A DNA stretch of 64,000 bases, from positions 14,143,182 through 14,207,181 of the forward strand of contig OZ026847.1 in assembly GCA_964023205.1 (NCBI GenBank). The letters run 5' to 3'. The number at the start of each line of letters is the position of its first letter. The first letter of the stretch is position 1. Source of the stretch: Lutraria lutraria (lineage: Eukaryota; Mollusca; Bivalvia; Venerida; Mactridae). A program made the translations under genes and the position numbers. Positions 37,675-51,428 of the stretch are shown here, in pieces. A model generated the notes under the pieces. That model searched no databases. It had not been told where the DNA came from and was given only the letters and a program-made list of their open reading frames with translations.

Positions 37675-38332
37675 CAGTCACCTAATAACAGTTACTGTTA
37701 ACTATGTACAATCTGGCCGAATATGGCAATGTCCGACCATCTTGACATAAATAGACTACATGTATTTTACTTACCTGTTGCTGGCTCTAAATCTTGCAGT
37801 TAAGAAAAGTATATAATGATATAATTGGCAATTACTCTAAAACAATGAAGCCAAACAATGGTTGCTTTTAGTGACTATTAATAAGTACATTTATACAAAC
37901 AAAAAAACTTAAATCACTAACCCTTTTAAGGATAGGGGTATGGGTATCCATTTATAGAAACTAAATTTTTTTGGACCAGTTTTCATTATTTCTTCTACAT
38001 TTCGACTTGATTTAAAATTGGTTTTAGTATCGAGGTTTCACAGATTGTATCTAAAGTTATGTATCGCAAAGTTCTGTTCATGTGGACAGAATATTATGTA
38101 TGGAATACAACATACATCGGTGAATACTTTTCAATAATATCTCTAAACTTTTCTTGATACGGTGAAGATACAGCGACTACTGGCTCTGACAAAATTATTG
38201 TTACACCAGTTCCATCCTTGATCTTTACCAACAGCGTATACCAATGAATGTGAAAGGATTATTAATTTCAGATCCCAAACAGTCACTTTGTTATATAGAG
38301 TGTCAGCCATTCCACGCAAGAACGGTTACTAG

Positions 38333-39587
38333 TACTTCCGTATTACACAAAAAAATGCTACAAAGTCACCGGCTGTGAAAATGGTCGGATGGTTGGCTGT
38401 TTGCAGACAAGACAAGAGCTACCTTATAAAAATGACTATATAAGAAAGTAACGTAAATGCACATACTACATGTAGTTGAATTCAATCCATTAGGCATGTA
38501 ATAATATATTTGCGTAAACTAGGGCGTAGTCAGCTTTAAATTAATGTACGTACACGAGAGGAAGGTGTATTTCAAATTAAGCTTGGGTCCTCTTAGATTT
38601 CGGCTTAGATGTCATTTTGGCGATATTTATATTTTCACTTCAAGCTTACGAACGTTCGTTAGTGCGTATCACTGGCTACGCCTCTTGTAACGTAGTTTAA
38701 TAATTTCGAGACGTACGAAAATTATAATGTGGTATTGCAGGATTGATGCTAGAGTTCAAACAAAACAACACATACAGAGTTCAAGGTCGTGTAATCAGAA
38801 TTATGATAAAACGACTTTATAATTCCCTTTTAGATTATTTCTTTTTCTAAATAATTACATTGTACATATTTTGAAAAAAATACATTATTTTAAGTCTATA
38901 TGTCCTTGTATTTAACAAGGTTTCTGTTTCTACCTAGGTGTACACCCGGGATCTTTCCCAACCATTATATATGGAAAAGTTGCCCATTGACCGTAGCTGT
39001 AGGAGCGACCTTATACCCAAGTGAATAAATAAACACATTAAATTGTTCACTCACACCAGTGAAGTTAGAACCAAGTTCATCAACAAGAAGCTGAGTGTAA
39101 GAAATCTCTGGATCTCGCAGAAATTGAGATGTAACAGATACCTGAAAAAATGCAATGTGTGTCTCTATATGCCTTTATATGTTCTGTGATACATCTGAAT
39201 GAATACAGTCGGAAGCGCACGTTCCTTTACGCCCCCTTGATGAATTTTATACATATTATATATATTTTGATTGTTTCCCTTACTCGTGCTTTATGGTTAC
39301 AATGGTCATAGTAATCTATGACTGCAGCATTATTATTAACATTGGTCATTGTAATTTAGTCTGGACTCTGGATAACCTGTCGCTATCTGCTACACAGAGA
39401 AGCTATTGAACGCCATGTACTCGGCTAATTATAATTCACTAAAATACAGATATCATTCACAGCTAAACCTACGAATATGCATGTAATTGTGATATACATG
39501 TATTAACATTTATACCATACTACAGCATATTTCACAACTTATTCATAAATCATTTAAATGTATATTAAGCATTTAAACATTACGTAC
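38333..39587. other. M13 copy 4 intron between exons 7 and 8
   Basis: Counterpart of the unit 3 stretch, with a broken plus-strand frame (early TAA after TLYPSE). Nothing else recognised. Confidence 0.3.
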
Positions 39588-40896
39588 AAACGCAAGTTCC
39601 GTTTCCATGTCAACCACGTGTTGCGCATCTTCAGCTGCTGTTGTAGGATCTGCGCCGAATAATACGGCACTTTGTTGTAGAAAATGTCTGTACGCAACAA
39701 TAACTGGATCATCTCGTCCTTTTAGAAAATAGTCACGTGATGGCAACCCCAGTACAGGTTGATTTATCTGTGATCAAAAGTTAGAAGTTTGAATAAATAT
39801 CTTCCAAACATCACTAAATATCAATTCATACACAACCAAGGGTTGTGTTTTAGAAAACTAGCACAAGAAACGGTCTTTTTTTTATTACATTTACAATTGA
39901 GTGACGCTATCAACATGTACGATATATTTTGACAAATGAATGCAAGCTTTAGCATTCAAGTAATGTTACGATAAAGCAACGTAAGTCTGATTCAAAGAAC
40001 CCAAGGCATTACCTTGATAGCGTACTGGCTTGTGTTCCTTCGATCAACGTCAACTCTTATATCAAATATTGCAGTTTTCTCACCAGCTGTTATATAAGAC
40101 TTAAAAAAAAGGTTTCGAAGTTGTAAGAATCAACATTCCAGTTACCACCCGGGTTTGACATACTAAGTACTGGCCAGTCTCTTAAATCTTCTATCGCATG
40201 TTGCATATAGATCAGTCCAGTATCCTCAATCATTGCTAAAATATGTACATACTGCTATGCTGCATTAAAGGTGCATCATAGTCTTTGTGTGTCGTTCTTA
40301 ATGGGTAATAACCGCTTGGATATTTTGTAACATTTTTTTGTTTTTAAAAACTGAATGATAGTTTAGCATTCCATAGCTATCATTCGTTCGGATTTAAATC
40401 AAGTTTTATTTATTTAACATGTACATTTCTTCTGTATGCTTCCATGTAAATATTCATAGCATTAAACGCGCAATACGAGATCGTAGTCTGGATTACCTGC
40501 CCCTGACATTACATGAAGGAATATTAGGCAGGGAACCAGACTATACGGGATCCATGCAATGTACCCCAGTTTCAGTCTTACTGTACTTTATCTATATGTT
40601 AATAAAACGTGAACATACGATCATCTATGAATGACATTAAGGTGGATCATTTGAAATATTAAATTTGATGTTTTAGGTTAACGGTTATCATTCTGAAGTT
40701 GTGCCCCATTAAATAAGGTTTAAATTTGATATTTATCATTAAAATATAATGAAGAATACGTACTTTCATTAACACACGCCTGATAAAATATCTTTGCCTT
40801 TGCTGTTGCTTCCAGCTCACCTTGCTGTACATCTTCTTCTAGTAATACTGCAATCAATTATGATCGAAACCGATGATCGGCCTGTTTATAGACTGA

Positions 40897-41035
40897 GTCA
40901 AACCTGTGTTACCGGTCAACTCCGAATAACGGCCACCCAATGGCATTGGTTAAAAACCCGTCATTGATTATTTAGAAAAAAATGACATCCGAATAAAGGT
41001 CACCTGTCAATAACCTTTGTTCACAGGTTTGACTG
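40897..41035. mobile_element. Pogo/Tigger-style MITE between M13 exons 4 and 5 (unit 4)
   Basis: Same element, close to unit 2 but with an extra ATTGGTTAAAAACCCGTC internal block. Confidence 0.55.
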
Positions 41036-42160
41036 TATATCAATGTCGAAACGTTGCCTTTAAATGTTGCTACCACCATTAAATCTTCTGCCTATAAAAA
41101 TGTTGCAATTTCAAAGTGAATTATTTCACAATTATTTCCCAAGTTGTCTGCCTAAACTGTTCGGGCGGACTTTAATCGTATGCAGTATATCCTCCACTAG
41201 CGACCACTTCAATTCAAAACTTTCATGTTTACAACCACTTATTTCCGGATCGATGTCCACTATTTCAAATACATCTAAACTTGATAATACAGAACATATA
41301 CTTAAAACATGACTTAGGCCAATCTTCATTGTCACAAAGATGGTCGTAATATCTAGGTTGAGCTATGTTTCAGGCGATATGTCAGATTTGATCAAATGTA
41401 ACTTACATTTAATTGTGGTGGCTACATCTTCTCGTAGTTCAGAAAATGCCGAAATCGAACCCTGATCGTCCGGAATTATACGGTTCTTTATCCATGACCC
41501 ACATGCAAACTTGTAGAAGTCGTCGCACGGATCAATGGTAACATCTATAGCACGTCTCACTCGTGCGGCTGTCAAACACGTACATTTTTATATTATCAAT
41601 ATTCGAACATACCACCAGGTGGCAACGTACACTTTCTTTAAGGTTAGTATGACCACTTAAAAGAAGATGAAACATATATAATAAATGTACGAGTATCCTT
41701 TTTTTATTTTTTGTACTTTCGTTTTACTATGTTCCTTTTAAGCAATGTTTTAGCTCTTTTTCTTCGTGGAATCTCGATTGCGCGCGATATGAAACAACTA
41801 CGTAAAGATACGGAAAAATCGATGAGTTAAGTAATGTTGTCCTGTATATTATGAAAGAAGTATAATTTTGTTCAAGTGTGCGACGTATGTGTGAGAAGTA
41901 TTGTGGATAGTAGGCCGAAGGGGTAGTTAGCGATACAGTGGTGTCTCTGACTAGTAATCAATAGCCACTCACCGCTTCGAGTTCAAATTCCACCAGCAAC
42001 CAGAAATAATTAAATCACATGTGAGGAAATTGTCCAGCATGCTCATGGTATGTCGGTAATTTTACCGAGGTTTAGCCTGGGGTCGTCATCCACCGTTTAC
42101 AGCTGGAAAGTCACTGGATGATTGTTTGTGCGATATCTAAACCCAAGACATAGAACTAAA

Positions 42161-42328
42161 GTCAAACCTGCGTTAACGGCCACTTCTAAATAATTAATTA
42201 TTTAGAACAAAATGACCTCTTGATAAAGGCCGTATGTCAAGAAAGGCCGTATGTCAATAAAGGCCGTGTGTCAATAAAGGCCGTATTTTGTCTTTTTCAA
42301 GGGCGGTAGTTGTTCACAGGTTTGACTG
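42161..42328. mobile_element. MITE with internal GGCCGTATGTCAA tandem (unit 4)
   Basis: Same element, with the block next to the left end (AGGCCGTCCTGTA region) deleted. Confidence 0.5.
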
Positions 42329-43052
42329 CATGTAGAAGGCACGCGATTAAACTACATTGATCTAGGCATGGACGATATAACATACCTGCTAGCACACAGC
42401 CTTCTGTTATACAAACATCACTATATGCTGGGGTATCTGTTTAAAGAACAATACACATTCATTATCATGTTATTTCTGCAAAGCTTTCTGTTCTTGTTTA
42501 TGTTCTTATGTGAACTGTTCACTAACATGGCCAAAATCAACAGCCTCTTTCGGAAATCAGTTAACAAATGCCAAATTTTATATAAAATGTACACGTTTCA
42601 AAACATTAATGTTTTATATTATATATGTATGATTTCTCTATTTAAAACGTAAGAAAAATAAAATACAAGTATATATAATCACTCAATAATTTCTGATAAA
42701 TACAAATGTAGCTCTAAACTTCTGAAGACATTTTACGTATATGGATACGCACATGCTATTCATTCCAATAAGTACGATAAGGCATGTGATATGTGGAGAG
42801 ACCTTATTCCGTGTGTACAGAGAACAGTGAATTAATACAAGAACTTTCATGATGCACTGAAAATAATGTACACAAATAAATGACCATAGTACTTAGCTAC
42901 AGAGCTGTATATAACGTAAACTATTACCTGTTGTAACGTTTTGTAGTACGAGTTTCTCTTCGAGTATCGCCAATTCATCTTTCAGTTCTGAAATCCGAGT
43001 AAATCAATTTGTCATATTTGTCATTAAACAATGTTCATAGAGGTAAATTATA

Positions 43053-43111
43053 GGAGCTGCGGTCATGGTCTAGTGATTAGCACGTTGGGCTTGTAACGGC
43101 AGGTCATATCC
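43053..43111 (+). repeat. tRNA-like SINE relic (unit 4)
   Basis: Same element as at 12841, nearly identical to unit 2. Confidence 0.45.
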
Positions 43112-43384
43112 ATATATTTATGAAAATGTCACAAAAAAGTGGATTTTCCTTGAATTCCTAAATCAATAGATATAGGATACAAACATGTTTGTGGAGTGAT
43201 AGATTCGTCTAATAAAATATATGCACGGTTATAGTGAATACGGATGTAGTTAATAATCAGTGTAGTACTACATTTACGAGTACAAGACTAAAGTATTTAT
43301 AAACCCCAAACAGGCGTTTCCTTATTTCATTGTCACGTATGTAGTACCGTTAAATGTCATTGCGTTTAAACAAATTCATACATT

Positions 43385-44355
43385 TCTTTTAGGATAGTTC
43401 TCCTACATTTTTCATGGGATTTGACGAAACTTTCAGACATGTTGTTACCAAGAACCCCCGCACATATATTCCGGATTTTGTGATTCGATCATTTTACGGA
43501 ATTATGACCCTTTGTTTATTTTGTGCGATTGTAATTCTATAACGAAATAATCTTGTTTCCTTCTTTTCTCAAGGGATTTTGATAAAACTTTCATGGAACT
43601 ATTGTTATCAAGATACCCAATGCATGTTGTAAAGGTTTATGATTCGATAATGTTTGACGGAATTATGGCCCTTTGTTTATTTTGTGCTTAATTATGTAAT
43701 ATATAAAGAAATGCTCTTTTGTTTGCAACTACTTCTATATAATTTCTCAAGTGATTTTTGTCCAAACTTTTATAGAACTATTGTCACCAATTTCCCCAAC
43801 ACATGTTGTGCGGATTTTGTGATTTGGTCATTTTTGGAAGATTTATGGCCCTAAGTTTATTTTGTTTCCAAATTTCTTCTAAGATACTACTCCTACATTT
43901 CTCAAAGGAATTTGATAAAACTTTCACAGACCCATTGTCACCAAGAAACCCAGCACATTCCGGGTTTTATGATAGGATTGTTTTGGGCGGATTATGGCCC
44001 TTTGCTATTTTGTGCATGTGTACTAGAGAAATACTCTTCTGTGCACAACTCCTTCTAAAATGTTCAAGAGATTTTTACCAAACTTTGATAGAACTATTGT
44101 TACCATGTTTCCCAGCATATATTGTCAAAGATTTGTGGTTCACTCATTTTTAGCAGATTTATGGCCTTTTGTTTGTCTGTACCAAACTGAGCAGAGGTTG
44201 CCATGATGAACCAACATATGAAGTTTGATGATTTTAGGCTGAGTCATTTTGATTTTATAGGCAATGTTAAATTCTGGTACACACAAACAAACAGACAGAC
44301 AGACAGACAGCCCAAAATAATATGCCCCTCATCTATCGATACGGAGGGCATAAAT
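43385..44355 (+). repeat. Degenerate tandem of about 150-bp units ending in a CAGA microsatellite (unit 4)
   Basis: Same array, almost identical to unit 2 at an offset near 30.2 kb. Unit 5 has only the terminal GCCCCGGATCTATCGATACG piece at about 57505. Confidence 0.7.
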
Positions 44356-44402
44356 ATGTATTATTGTCAATTAAGCAGGCTATGATAATAAATTATTCAA
44401 AA

Positions 44403-44536
44403 TGTACAATTAATTAAAACACTTATATTGCAGATAATATCTATTACTAGGTTACTAGTACTAGAAATAAGGAAATTTATGTACGCTAGTAACAGAAGAT
44501 ATTATCAGCAATATAAGTGTTTAAGTTAATTGTACA
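44403..44536. mobile_element. Fold-back element with about 40-bp inverted ends, below TRIM copy 4
   Basis: Same element, nearly identical to the unit 2 copy. Confidence 0.65.
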
Positions 44537-44761
44537 ATTTGATTCACACATTTATTAATAAAGAACAAAACTGTACATATACATTTATGTAAATGTTATT
44601 TACATTACATAATATTCTATTCATTAAAAAGAAATAATATTTCAACATAAATTCAAAATGAAAGTTTACCATGATTGCATAAAAACATTATTGTATTACG
44701 AAATATCCTAAATATTCTTCCTGCTTTATGTAACATTTTGATTATCAGTGATTTGTTCTGC

Positions 44762-47700
44762 TTATTTCAGTTCATACATTTTCACAACGTCACTGTTGTG
44801 CATGGTAACAAAGATTGTATTCAGTTCCTGATGAAAACACATTGAACGTGGATGTTCTAATCCATATACTTTCTTCACAACTACACCACGTTTCTTCCCA
44901 TCCTCACTGTATTGTACCACATTATGAGACGTATACCCAGCTGCAAACATGTTTCCACTACCATCAACACATACGCCATCTGTATCTGCTATGTCTGTGT
45001 CTGTTACAGTAGACAAATAATTTCCCATTCCATCAAAACACACAAGTCCATTGTACCCACCTCCAACAAACATTCTGTTTCCTCTTGCATTCAATGTAAC
45101 ATGTTGACTTCTATGGAACAGTTTATTTCCAGCTTTATCATATGTAATGGTCTTCAATAGAGCACCAGTCATATCATAAACATACAGTGAATTATCCCAA
45201 TCTGTCACATAAAGTTTACCATCATTGAAAGCAATACCATAACAACCATGATACATTTTAATTTGTCTTGTAGGTGCCATCTTGTTATTAATGGAAACAA
45301 ACTGGATCTTGTTGTCAGAACAACACGCAACAGCAACTTCATGTTTACTGATACAACATACACCACATGGTTTAGAATCTAAAGAGCAAAAGTCAACATC
45401 TGACATATTCTGTAGATCAACACGTTTTAGTTTCATATTGGTATAATCTGTGACAAGTAATTGGTACTCTTGTGTTAGACAGCATCCAAAGGAATGACAT
45501 TCATTACTATCACCAGTCATTTTTATGTTTATATCTTTGCTTCCCTTGATTTTGTTGAGATCATGTTTCTGTATTACATGCTTTGGTATACTAGTATCAT
45601 GTTTCTGCACTTGACCAATACATTGTAAACCTTTGATATATTCCATCAATGATTGGTTGGGAATAAATGATATGTGTGTGTTTGTATTATGCTGTGACTG
45701 TTTGTTCTTCTCACAGTCTGCTTCTTTTATATTTTCTTGAGCCATTTTTGAACAAACAAATCGTTGAGCTCGGTTTCCCCCTGATTGCTGTAGTTTGTCA
45801 TCTGTCGTCTGTAAATCTTGACGTATTCTGTCACCTTTGTGTTTTTCTTCCAGAATTTCTTTTTCCAGTTTCTTGTACACATCTTCTACTTCATTCTTTG
45901 ATGACGCAGCAATTTTTCTAATGATGGCTTCTAAAGCTTTCTGAAATGTTGTCACTTTGTCCAGAGTTTCTTTCTTTGCTTCGTTTAAAGCTTTAAGTTG
46001 GGAATCCTTAGATTTACTCTGTGTTTCCATGGAAACCATCATATCTGTAAGAAGACTGTGTGTCTGTTTACAGTCAGATAACTTGAATAGTGTGTCAATC
46101 ATATCTGGTACTGAGTGAATGTGGCTGTCTTGACAAGATCTGAAATAGTGATATTTTCATTAAACCAACTATTTAAACGAAATGCAGATCTTATAATCAA
46201 TTGACTCGAAATTATCGTATCATTCCTTTTCAGTGAGTTTAACGCTTTAAAGTAATATTTCAGCTCCATGACGGCCGGTTCACCTAACGAGTTTTCCAGG
46301 ACTGTTTCAACCAGTACTAACTCATTCTTCAACAAGGAGACAATAACTGTTCCACATATGGACAAAAATCGACATTTTTATTCTTCAATTTTAGTAGACG
46401 GATGGGTAAGACCTGACGCGGCCAGAATTCGAACCTCAATTGTTGTCATGTAACAAGTCCAGCGCACTTACTACTGGACCACGGCGGCGCCTTTATTTCG
46501 TCAAATATCCCAATTAATCATTATCAGTTGTCCAAACGAAAGCAATTTTTAATAAAATGAACAATTTCATGAAAATGTCATGATTGAAGAGCAAGCTATA
46601 AGTATATATACAGTACATGTATGTTTAAATATTTATTCATACAAACTACGATAAATGTGTATATTATCTATAAACAAAACTATTGTCATATGCCAGACAT
46701 AAAGCACAGTCTTCCGGCATATTGAAAATGCATACCAAGACCATCGAATAATGTGTAGTCCCATGTAAACTCGTTCAGGAGGTAACTCGTCCCGGAATTG
46801 GTTAATTTTCCCCATAGTCAACTTTTTCCCAACTTTCATTACTATATTTTTTATTTATCATATACTGTATGTTCATGTATTTGATAGAGTATTTTAGATA
46901 CAACGAATCCAATTGTTCAGTGTAATTCAATCCTTGGTATAATGGGTATTTTTGCTTAAGTATGTACAAATGGAATGTTAAAAGATCTGTTGTGTATACA
47001 AGAAATTAAATATATTATATGGTTGTATTTTAGTGTATCATACAAGTGTGTTTTATATGCAAAGATTAAAGTGATTTTGGTGATATTTTTTATTACTTAA
47101 ACAAAACTGGGACCAATATACACAGCGCAAAATAAAAAAAATGTTAAAGCCATCCCTTTCGGAAATAAATTTATTGTGCGTACATTGAACATATAGTTAT
47201 TCGTACTTTGAAATTGTATTTTCCATGATTTGTAAAATGAATTAATTGCTGTATAATGCATTGTAAACTTGAATTGTTATTTAACCAATGCTATAATTAT
47301 CAGCTTGATTGACAATTAAACCCATTGCATAGCGGTTATTGGATGAACACCTGTACATTCAAACCTACATGTGTTAGCGGTCATCCCCTAAAACTGGCTA
47401 TCCTTTGAATAAAGACCATTCTTTCAAAAACCTTCATTGATTATCTAGAACTGAATTACTTCCGAATAAATGCCAACTGTTAATATAAACCGTATTATCT
47501 CCTTTCCAAGGATGGCCTTTATTCACAGTATTGACCGAAAGAAGACTTGTCAATGCCTCTGCACATAAATCAGTCATGATTGGATTTGATATTTTCAATT
47601 AACAAATGCTACAGATTTGTCCTAAATTTTGACCTTCAGTGGTGTATATGTATAAGATTAATAAATACTCACTTGTGATCTTTGACGAAACAAGCACTAC

Positions 47701-48016
47701 ATCCAACAACATCGTGATATTCACAATACATATCTATCACTTTACTTCTGTGTATACTGCATCTTTCTGTAGGAAATTCTGTCGGTACTGCTTGTTGACT
47801 GGTCACTTGGTTTGCTTGACTGACATCCGTAAGATGATGACCTTTTAAGGCAGGAAACCGTTTATGTATATCCGTGCAGAACTGACAACAATATCCACTA
47901 CATTGTACACAGTACTTTACAGCTTCTACTGTCTTGTTGTCTTGTGCACATGCAGTACAAACGAAATCAAATGTTTCCTCAGACATTTTTATCTGACAAC
48001 GTCCTCCAGACGCCAT
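44762..48016 (-). CDS. TRIM-like B-box/coiled-coil/NHL protein, copy 4 (complete, 573 aa)
   Basis: Exons: 47673-48016 and 44762-46139, with the standard 344 + 1378 nt structure and an intact frame. Exon 1 is nearly identical to copy 2 (two residues differ, in the TSQQAVPTE linker), and the intron also matches copy 2. The propeller carries its own set of changes (NECHSFGCCLTQEYQLL, TDYTNMKLKRVDLQN, SKPCGVCC, SDNKIQF, APTRQIKMYHGCYG, DIADTDGV, GYTSHN). The last 40 codons are like copy 3 (VYGLEHPRSMCFHQEL). Both B-boxes are complete and there is no RING. Nested in M13 copy 4, same strand. The 3' flank has the 40-bp inverted-repeat element at 44403-44536. Confidence 0.92.
46392..46491 (-). repeat. 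tRNA-derived SINE head (unit 4)
   Basis: Essentially identical to the unit 2 copy, consistent with the recent exchange between units 2 and 4 in this stretch. In the TRIM copy 4 intron. Confidence 0.6.
47358..47538. repeat. MITE relic in TRIM-4 intron
   Basis: Same position and content; left end TTCAAACCTACATGTGTTAG and right end TTCACAGTATTGACC. Confidence 0.45.
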
Positions 48017-48930
48017 TCTTAAGTTCGACTTTAAACCCTACTTTCGATTTCAGACGCTTGACGGAAGTTTTAATTATCTGGTTCCTGTCATGGATTGGTA
48101 ATGTAAGGGAAACAACTTGTATTGTCTTCATTTATCAGATATGAATGTATCCCAGAGTTATCTGAATGAGTCGATGAATTAAGTCAGTTACCCACCAACA
48201 AGCGTTCAAGGAACATGGAGTCAAACAGGGGAATCGGCACGAGAATGAATCAACAGATAAAATCAAAGTTGGACTCAATACAGGAGGTGCTATTTACGAC
48301 CTCAAAAACATATTTCAAAAATGGAAACATTTTCACGGTCGATATAGATAACAGATATAATACTCACGTTTGTATCAAGATATCATGCGCTCAGCAAAAG
48401 TTGAACAATATTTTAGCGCACAGGGATAGGAAAAGCCTTAAGCGAAGCTTCAATCATTGAACGCTTATTAAATATGTAGCTAAGCACTTTCATTTTTCAT
48501 GGAGTACTTGACGGGGCTAGCGGCAGTTACCGAAGGTAAGAACAAATAGATTCACGTTTTAGTTGAGTGAGCATTGTGAATATAAGAGCCAACATAATAC
48601 CAAGGACTAACATGTTTAAATATATAAGTCCTTGATACTACAAAATGTGAACTCATTACCGAAATTTTTTTTCAAGGCGATAAAAAATCCCACTAAAATT
48701 AATCCCACTATAGCTGCACTTAGTTTCCCCAAAACACACACAGTGCGCCATTCAACCGTATGGCTTCGACATTTAGCGGCGGAAAAATATATGACATTAA
48801 AGTTAAATTGTTACAGTCTAGCGGCAGAACATTTTGCGACATTTCACGGCATTGCGACATGGGTTACAGTCATGTAATAAAATGATCTGCTGTATAGTTA
48901 CAAGAAAAGTGAATATTCTAAAATATTTAC
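48017..48930 (-). promoter_or_regulatory. Presumed TRIM copy 4 promoter region
   Basis: As in unit 2 up to about 48500, then nearer to unit 1. The GACATTT repeats at 48767-48861 are shortened. Confidence 0.3.
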
Positions 48931-50387
48931 CGTCTTTTTCACTCTCAAAGTATATCACTATCACCACCACGGTAATTACTAAGCCAATGACAACTATCAC
49001 CAACAAACCAAGTAAACATATCATTTTCCCGCCAATTTCAAAAAGAAGCTTTTTGATCGCTTTCCTTCCATCTTCTTCGTGATCATTTACTTGATATTTC
49101 CTGAAAACATGCATTGAAGTTATCATAGATCCCTGTTTGGTATATATAGATATGATTACAAGCAATTGTAACAATAATATTCTAGTTCATTGCGGTCTAG
49201 CGTATTGGATGCCCATACTTACGCAACTAGTATTAGTTCAGTTTGGCTGTTACTTCTCGCGCGTGTAGTAGATTACAAAAATGTTGGAAAACATGAAATG
49301 TACGGTAGTGTAAATGGGCCGTTTTAAATTCGTCAACATAAAGAGAAGAAATTCATGCAATAATTACCAACTATAACTTTGACGAATATAATCCAAGAAG
49401 TACATCTCATAGATCACCTGGTTCAGCGGAGCAAGACAAGTAAGTAAGGCTATGAACTAATACATCGAGGGAATACATGTACTTTAAAACTAATAAAAGA
49501 TTATGACTTCTTTATGTGTATAACGTAATAAAATCATATATGTATTTATACAAAATCGAATAAATCATATTTCTGCAGGTTGGTTATATATTACGTCTAA
49601 ACACTAAATAACGTGATAAGTTCCCAGACATTTTGATAGTTATTTGTAATTTTATATGATTGAACGATGGATGGCGCTATATTTTAGTGAATTTTGTTAA
49701 AAACAGCCGTAAGGGCAGCATGTTTTACAAAAGCACATACACACGTTTTTCAGGTCTCAGCTGTCAATGATGTGTATCTTGCAGGATTTGAGCCCAGGGT
49801 CTCTCCCGACAGCCTTAATGTGAAGTACTAGAAGTGATCATACTTGTAAAGTACATATCAGAAATTGTGTGTGATACTTTGTTCCGATATGGAATACCTA
49901 AGGTTGTTAATTATATTCAGTAAACATATTATCAAAAATGTTATACATTTTGTATTGACATAATTGTTGAAAGTAAAGGAAATCAACAATCACAGAATGT
50001 CGTGATTGGCTTTACAAAATAATATTCTTTGTATTACTCCTAAAAAAATAAAATCCCCACCTGCTTGAAGCCATGTTTTATTTCCAATATTCACAGCATC
50101 ATAGTTTAAAAATTATAATTTTGTAACGCTTGTAAATTTAGATGTCGAGATATACTTACATCGAACATATGTGTTAATATAGATATGTCTCGGGTTATAT
50201 GCTGGGAGGGCTGCAATCATTTCAATCATCTGCATCATTGATTTTACACCAGTTTTATAACATATCTTATGAAATAGTTTCAAAAGCCTCGTACTTCAGT
50301 TTTTTCTATCTTAGTTACGCGTTATTTTACACAGCATGAGTGCCTTACACAAATCACAAATCTTGACAAGACAGTGACCACGTCAAT

Positions 50388-50838
50388 ACACTTCATTACA
50401 ATAACCACTACATTATAACAGTCATTACATTATAATAACCACTTCATTATTATGATTATCAACCACTATATTATAAAAAACTATTACAGTAGAATAAACA
50501 CTTCATTATAATTACCACTACATTATGATAACCACTACATTAAAATAACCACACCATGATAACCATTTCATTATCATAATTATCAATCACCAATTTTTAA
50601 AAACCACTTCATTATAATTACCACATTATAATAACCACTACATTATAATAATCACTACATTATAATAGTCACTTCATTATAATAACCACATTATAATAAC
50701 CACTACATTATAATAGCCACTGCGTTATAATAACCTCTTCATTATAATAACCTCATTATAATAACCATTACATTATAACAACCACTTCATTATAATAACC
50801 ACTGCATTATAATAACCACTTCGTTATGATAACCGCTG
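50388..50838. repeat. 17-bp minisatellite, 0.45 kb
   Basis: Same array. Its downstream edge is interrupted by a unit-specific insertion. Confidence 0.9.
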
Positions 50839-50862
50839 TATCAGTCACCTAATAACAGTTAC

Positions 50863-51428
50863 TTGTAATATAATGATAAACTTAATAATTTGATCTAATC
50901 AATGCCAACTCGAAATACATGAGTTTCATGAAGTGTCAGTTCTTTTTCTTTATTGATAATTACTTTAAAAAAACATCTCACCTGTCCCTAATATTTAATC
51001 ATCTATTTCCATGATTTTATCCTTGAATACTAATCAACAGAATGAATGATTTTTACAATTTTTAGGCCGCCAATCAAATTAATAGTTTATAGAAAACCTT
51101 TACTTTTATAATAATTACTGGGCAGTCTGATTTCATATTGATTTGTGTGAAGACATAAACTTTGCTGAAGTTATTTAATTAAATAGCATTATACATTATC
51201 AACATTTGAGCCAAACTTAAGGTAAATAATATTTTTTATCATTAGTTCTATGTAATTGTGTATTGTTTTGTAATTGTAAATGTGTTTGTATTTGTTTCTG
51301 TACTTATATGTATGTGTTCTGTATTTTCAGTGTAATTAAAATAATGTACGTATTGAGCCGATGAAACAAATCACAACTGACCCAAAAACCTGAGTTATTG
51401 TGATAAAACCCAAATATAACATACTACC
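50863..51428. other. About 565-bp AT-rich insertion specific to unit 4
   Basis: Other units read directly from AATAACAGTTACTGTTAA to ATCTGGCCGAATATG. Here this AT-rich DNA intervenes between GTTACT and AACTAAGTATAATCTGG. No frame, inverted ends or target duplication that I can identify. Confidence 0.55.

Larger units (their letters stand above)
38116..50074 (-). pseudogene. M13 (neprilysin/ECE-like) peptidase copy 4, N-terminal half only, disrupted; hosts TRIM copy 4
   Basis: Exons: 50061-50074 (MASS rather than MDSS), 48931-49100, 42928-42987 (60 nt, one in-frame codon lost), 42386-42403, 41407-41568, 40764-40847, 40013-40235, 39588-39767 and a damaged exon 8 at about 38116-38332. Exon 6 is 223 nt: one base is lost in the A-run at 40103-40110, shifting the frame. 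The 3' part still reads the ancestral VDVDRRNTSQYAIK that joins in phase to INQPVLGLPSRDYF. Exon 7 is open. As in the other copies, sequence corresponding to the C-terminal catalytic domain is not found between 38116 and the minisatellite at 37198-37674. Confidence 0.85.
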
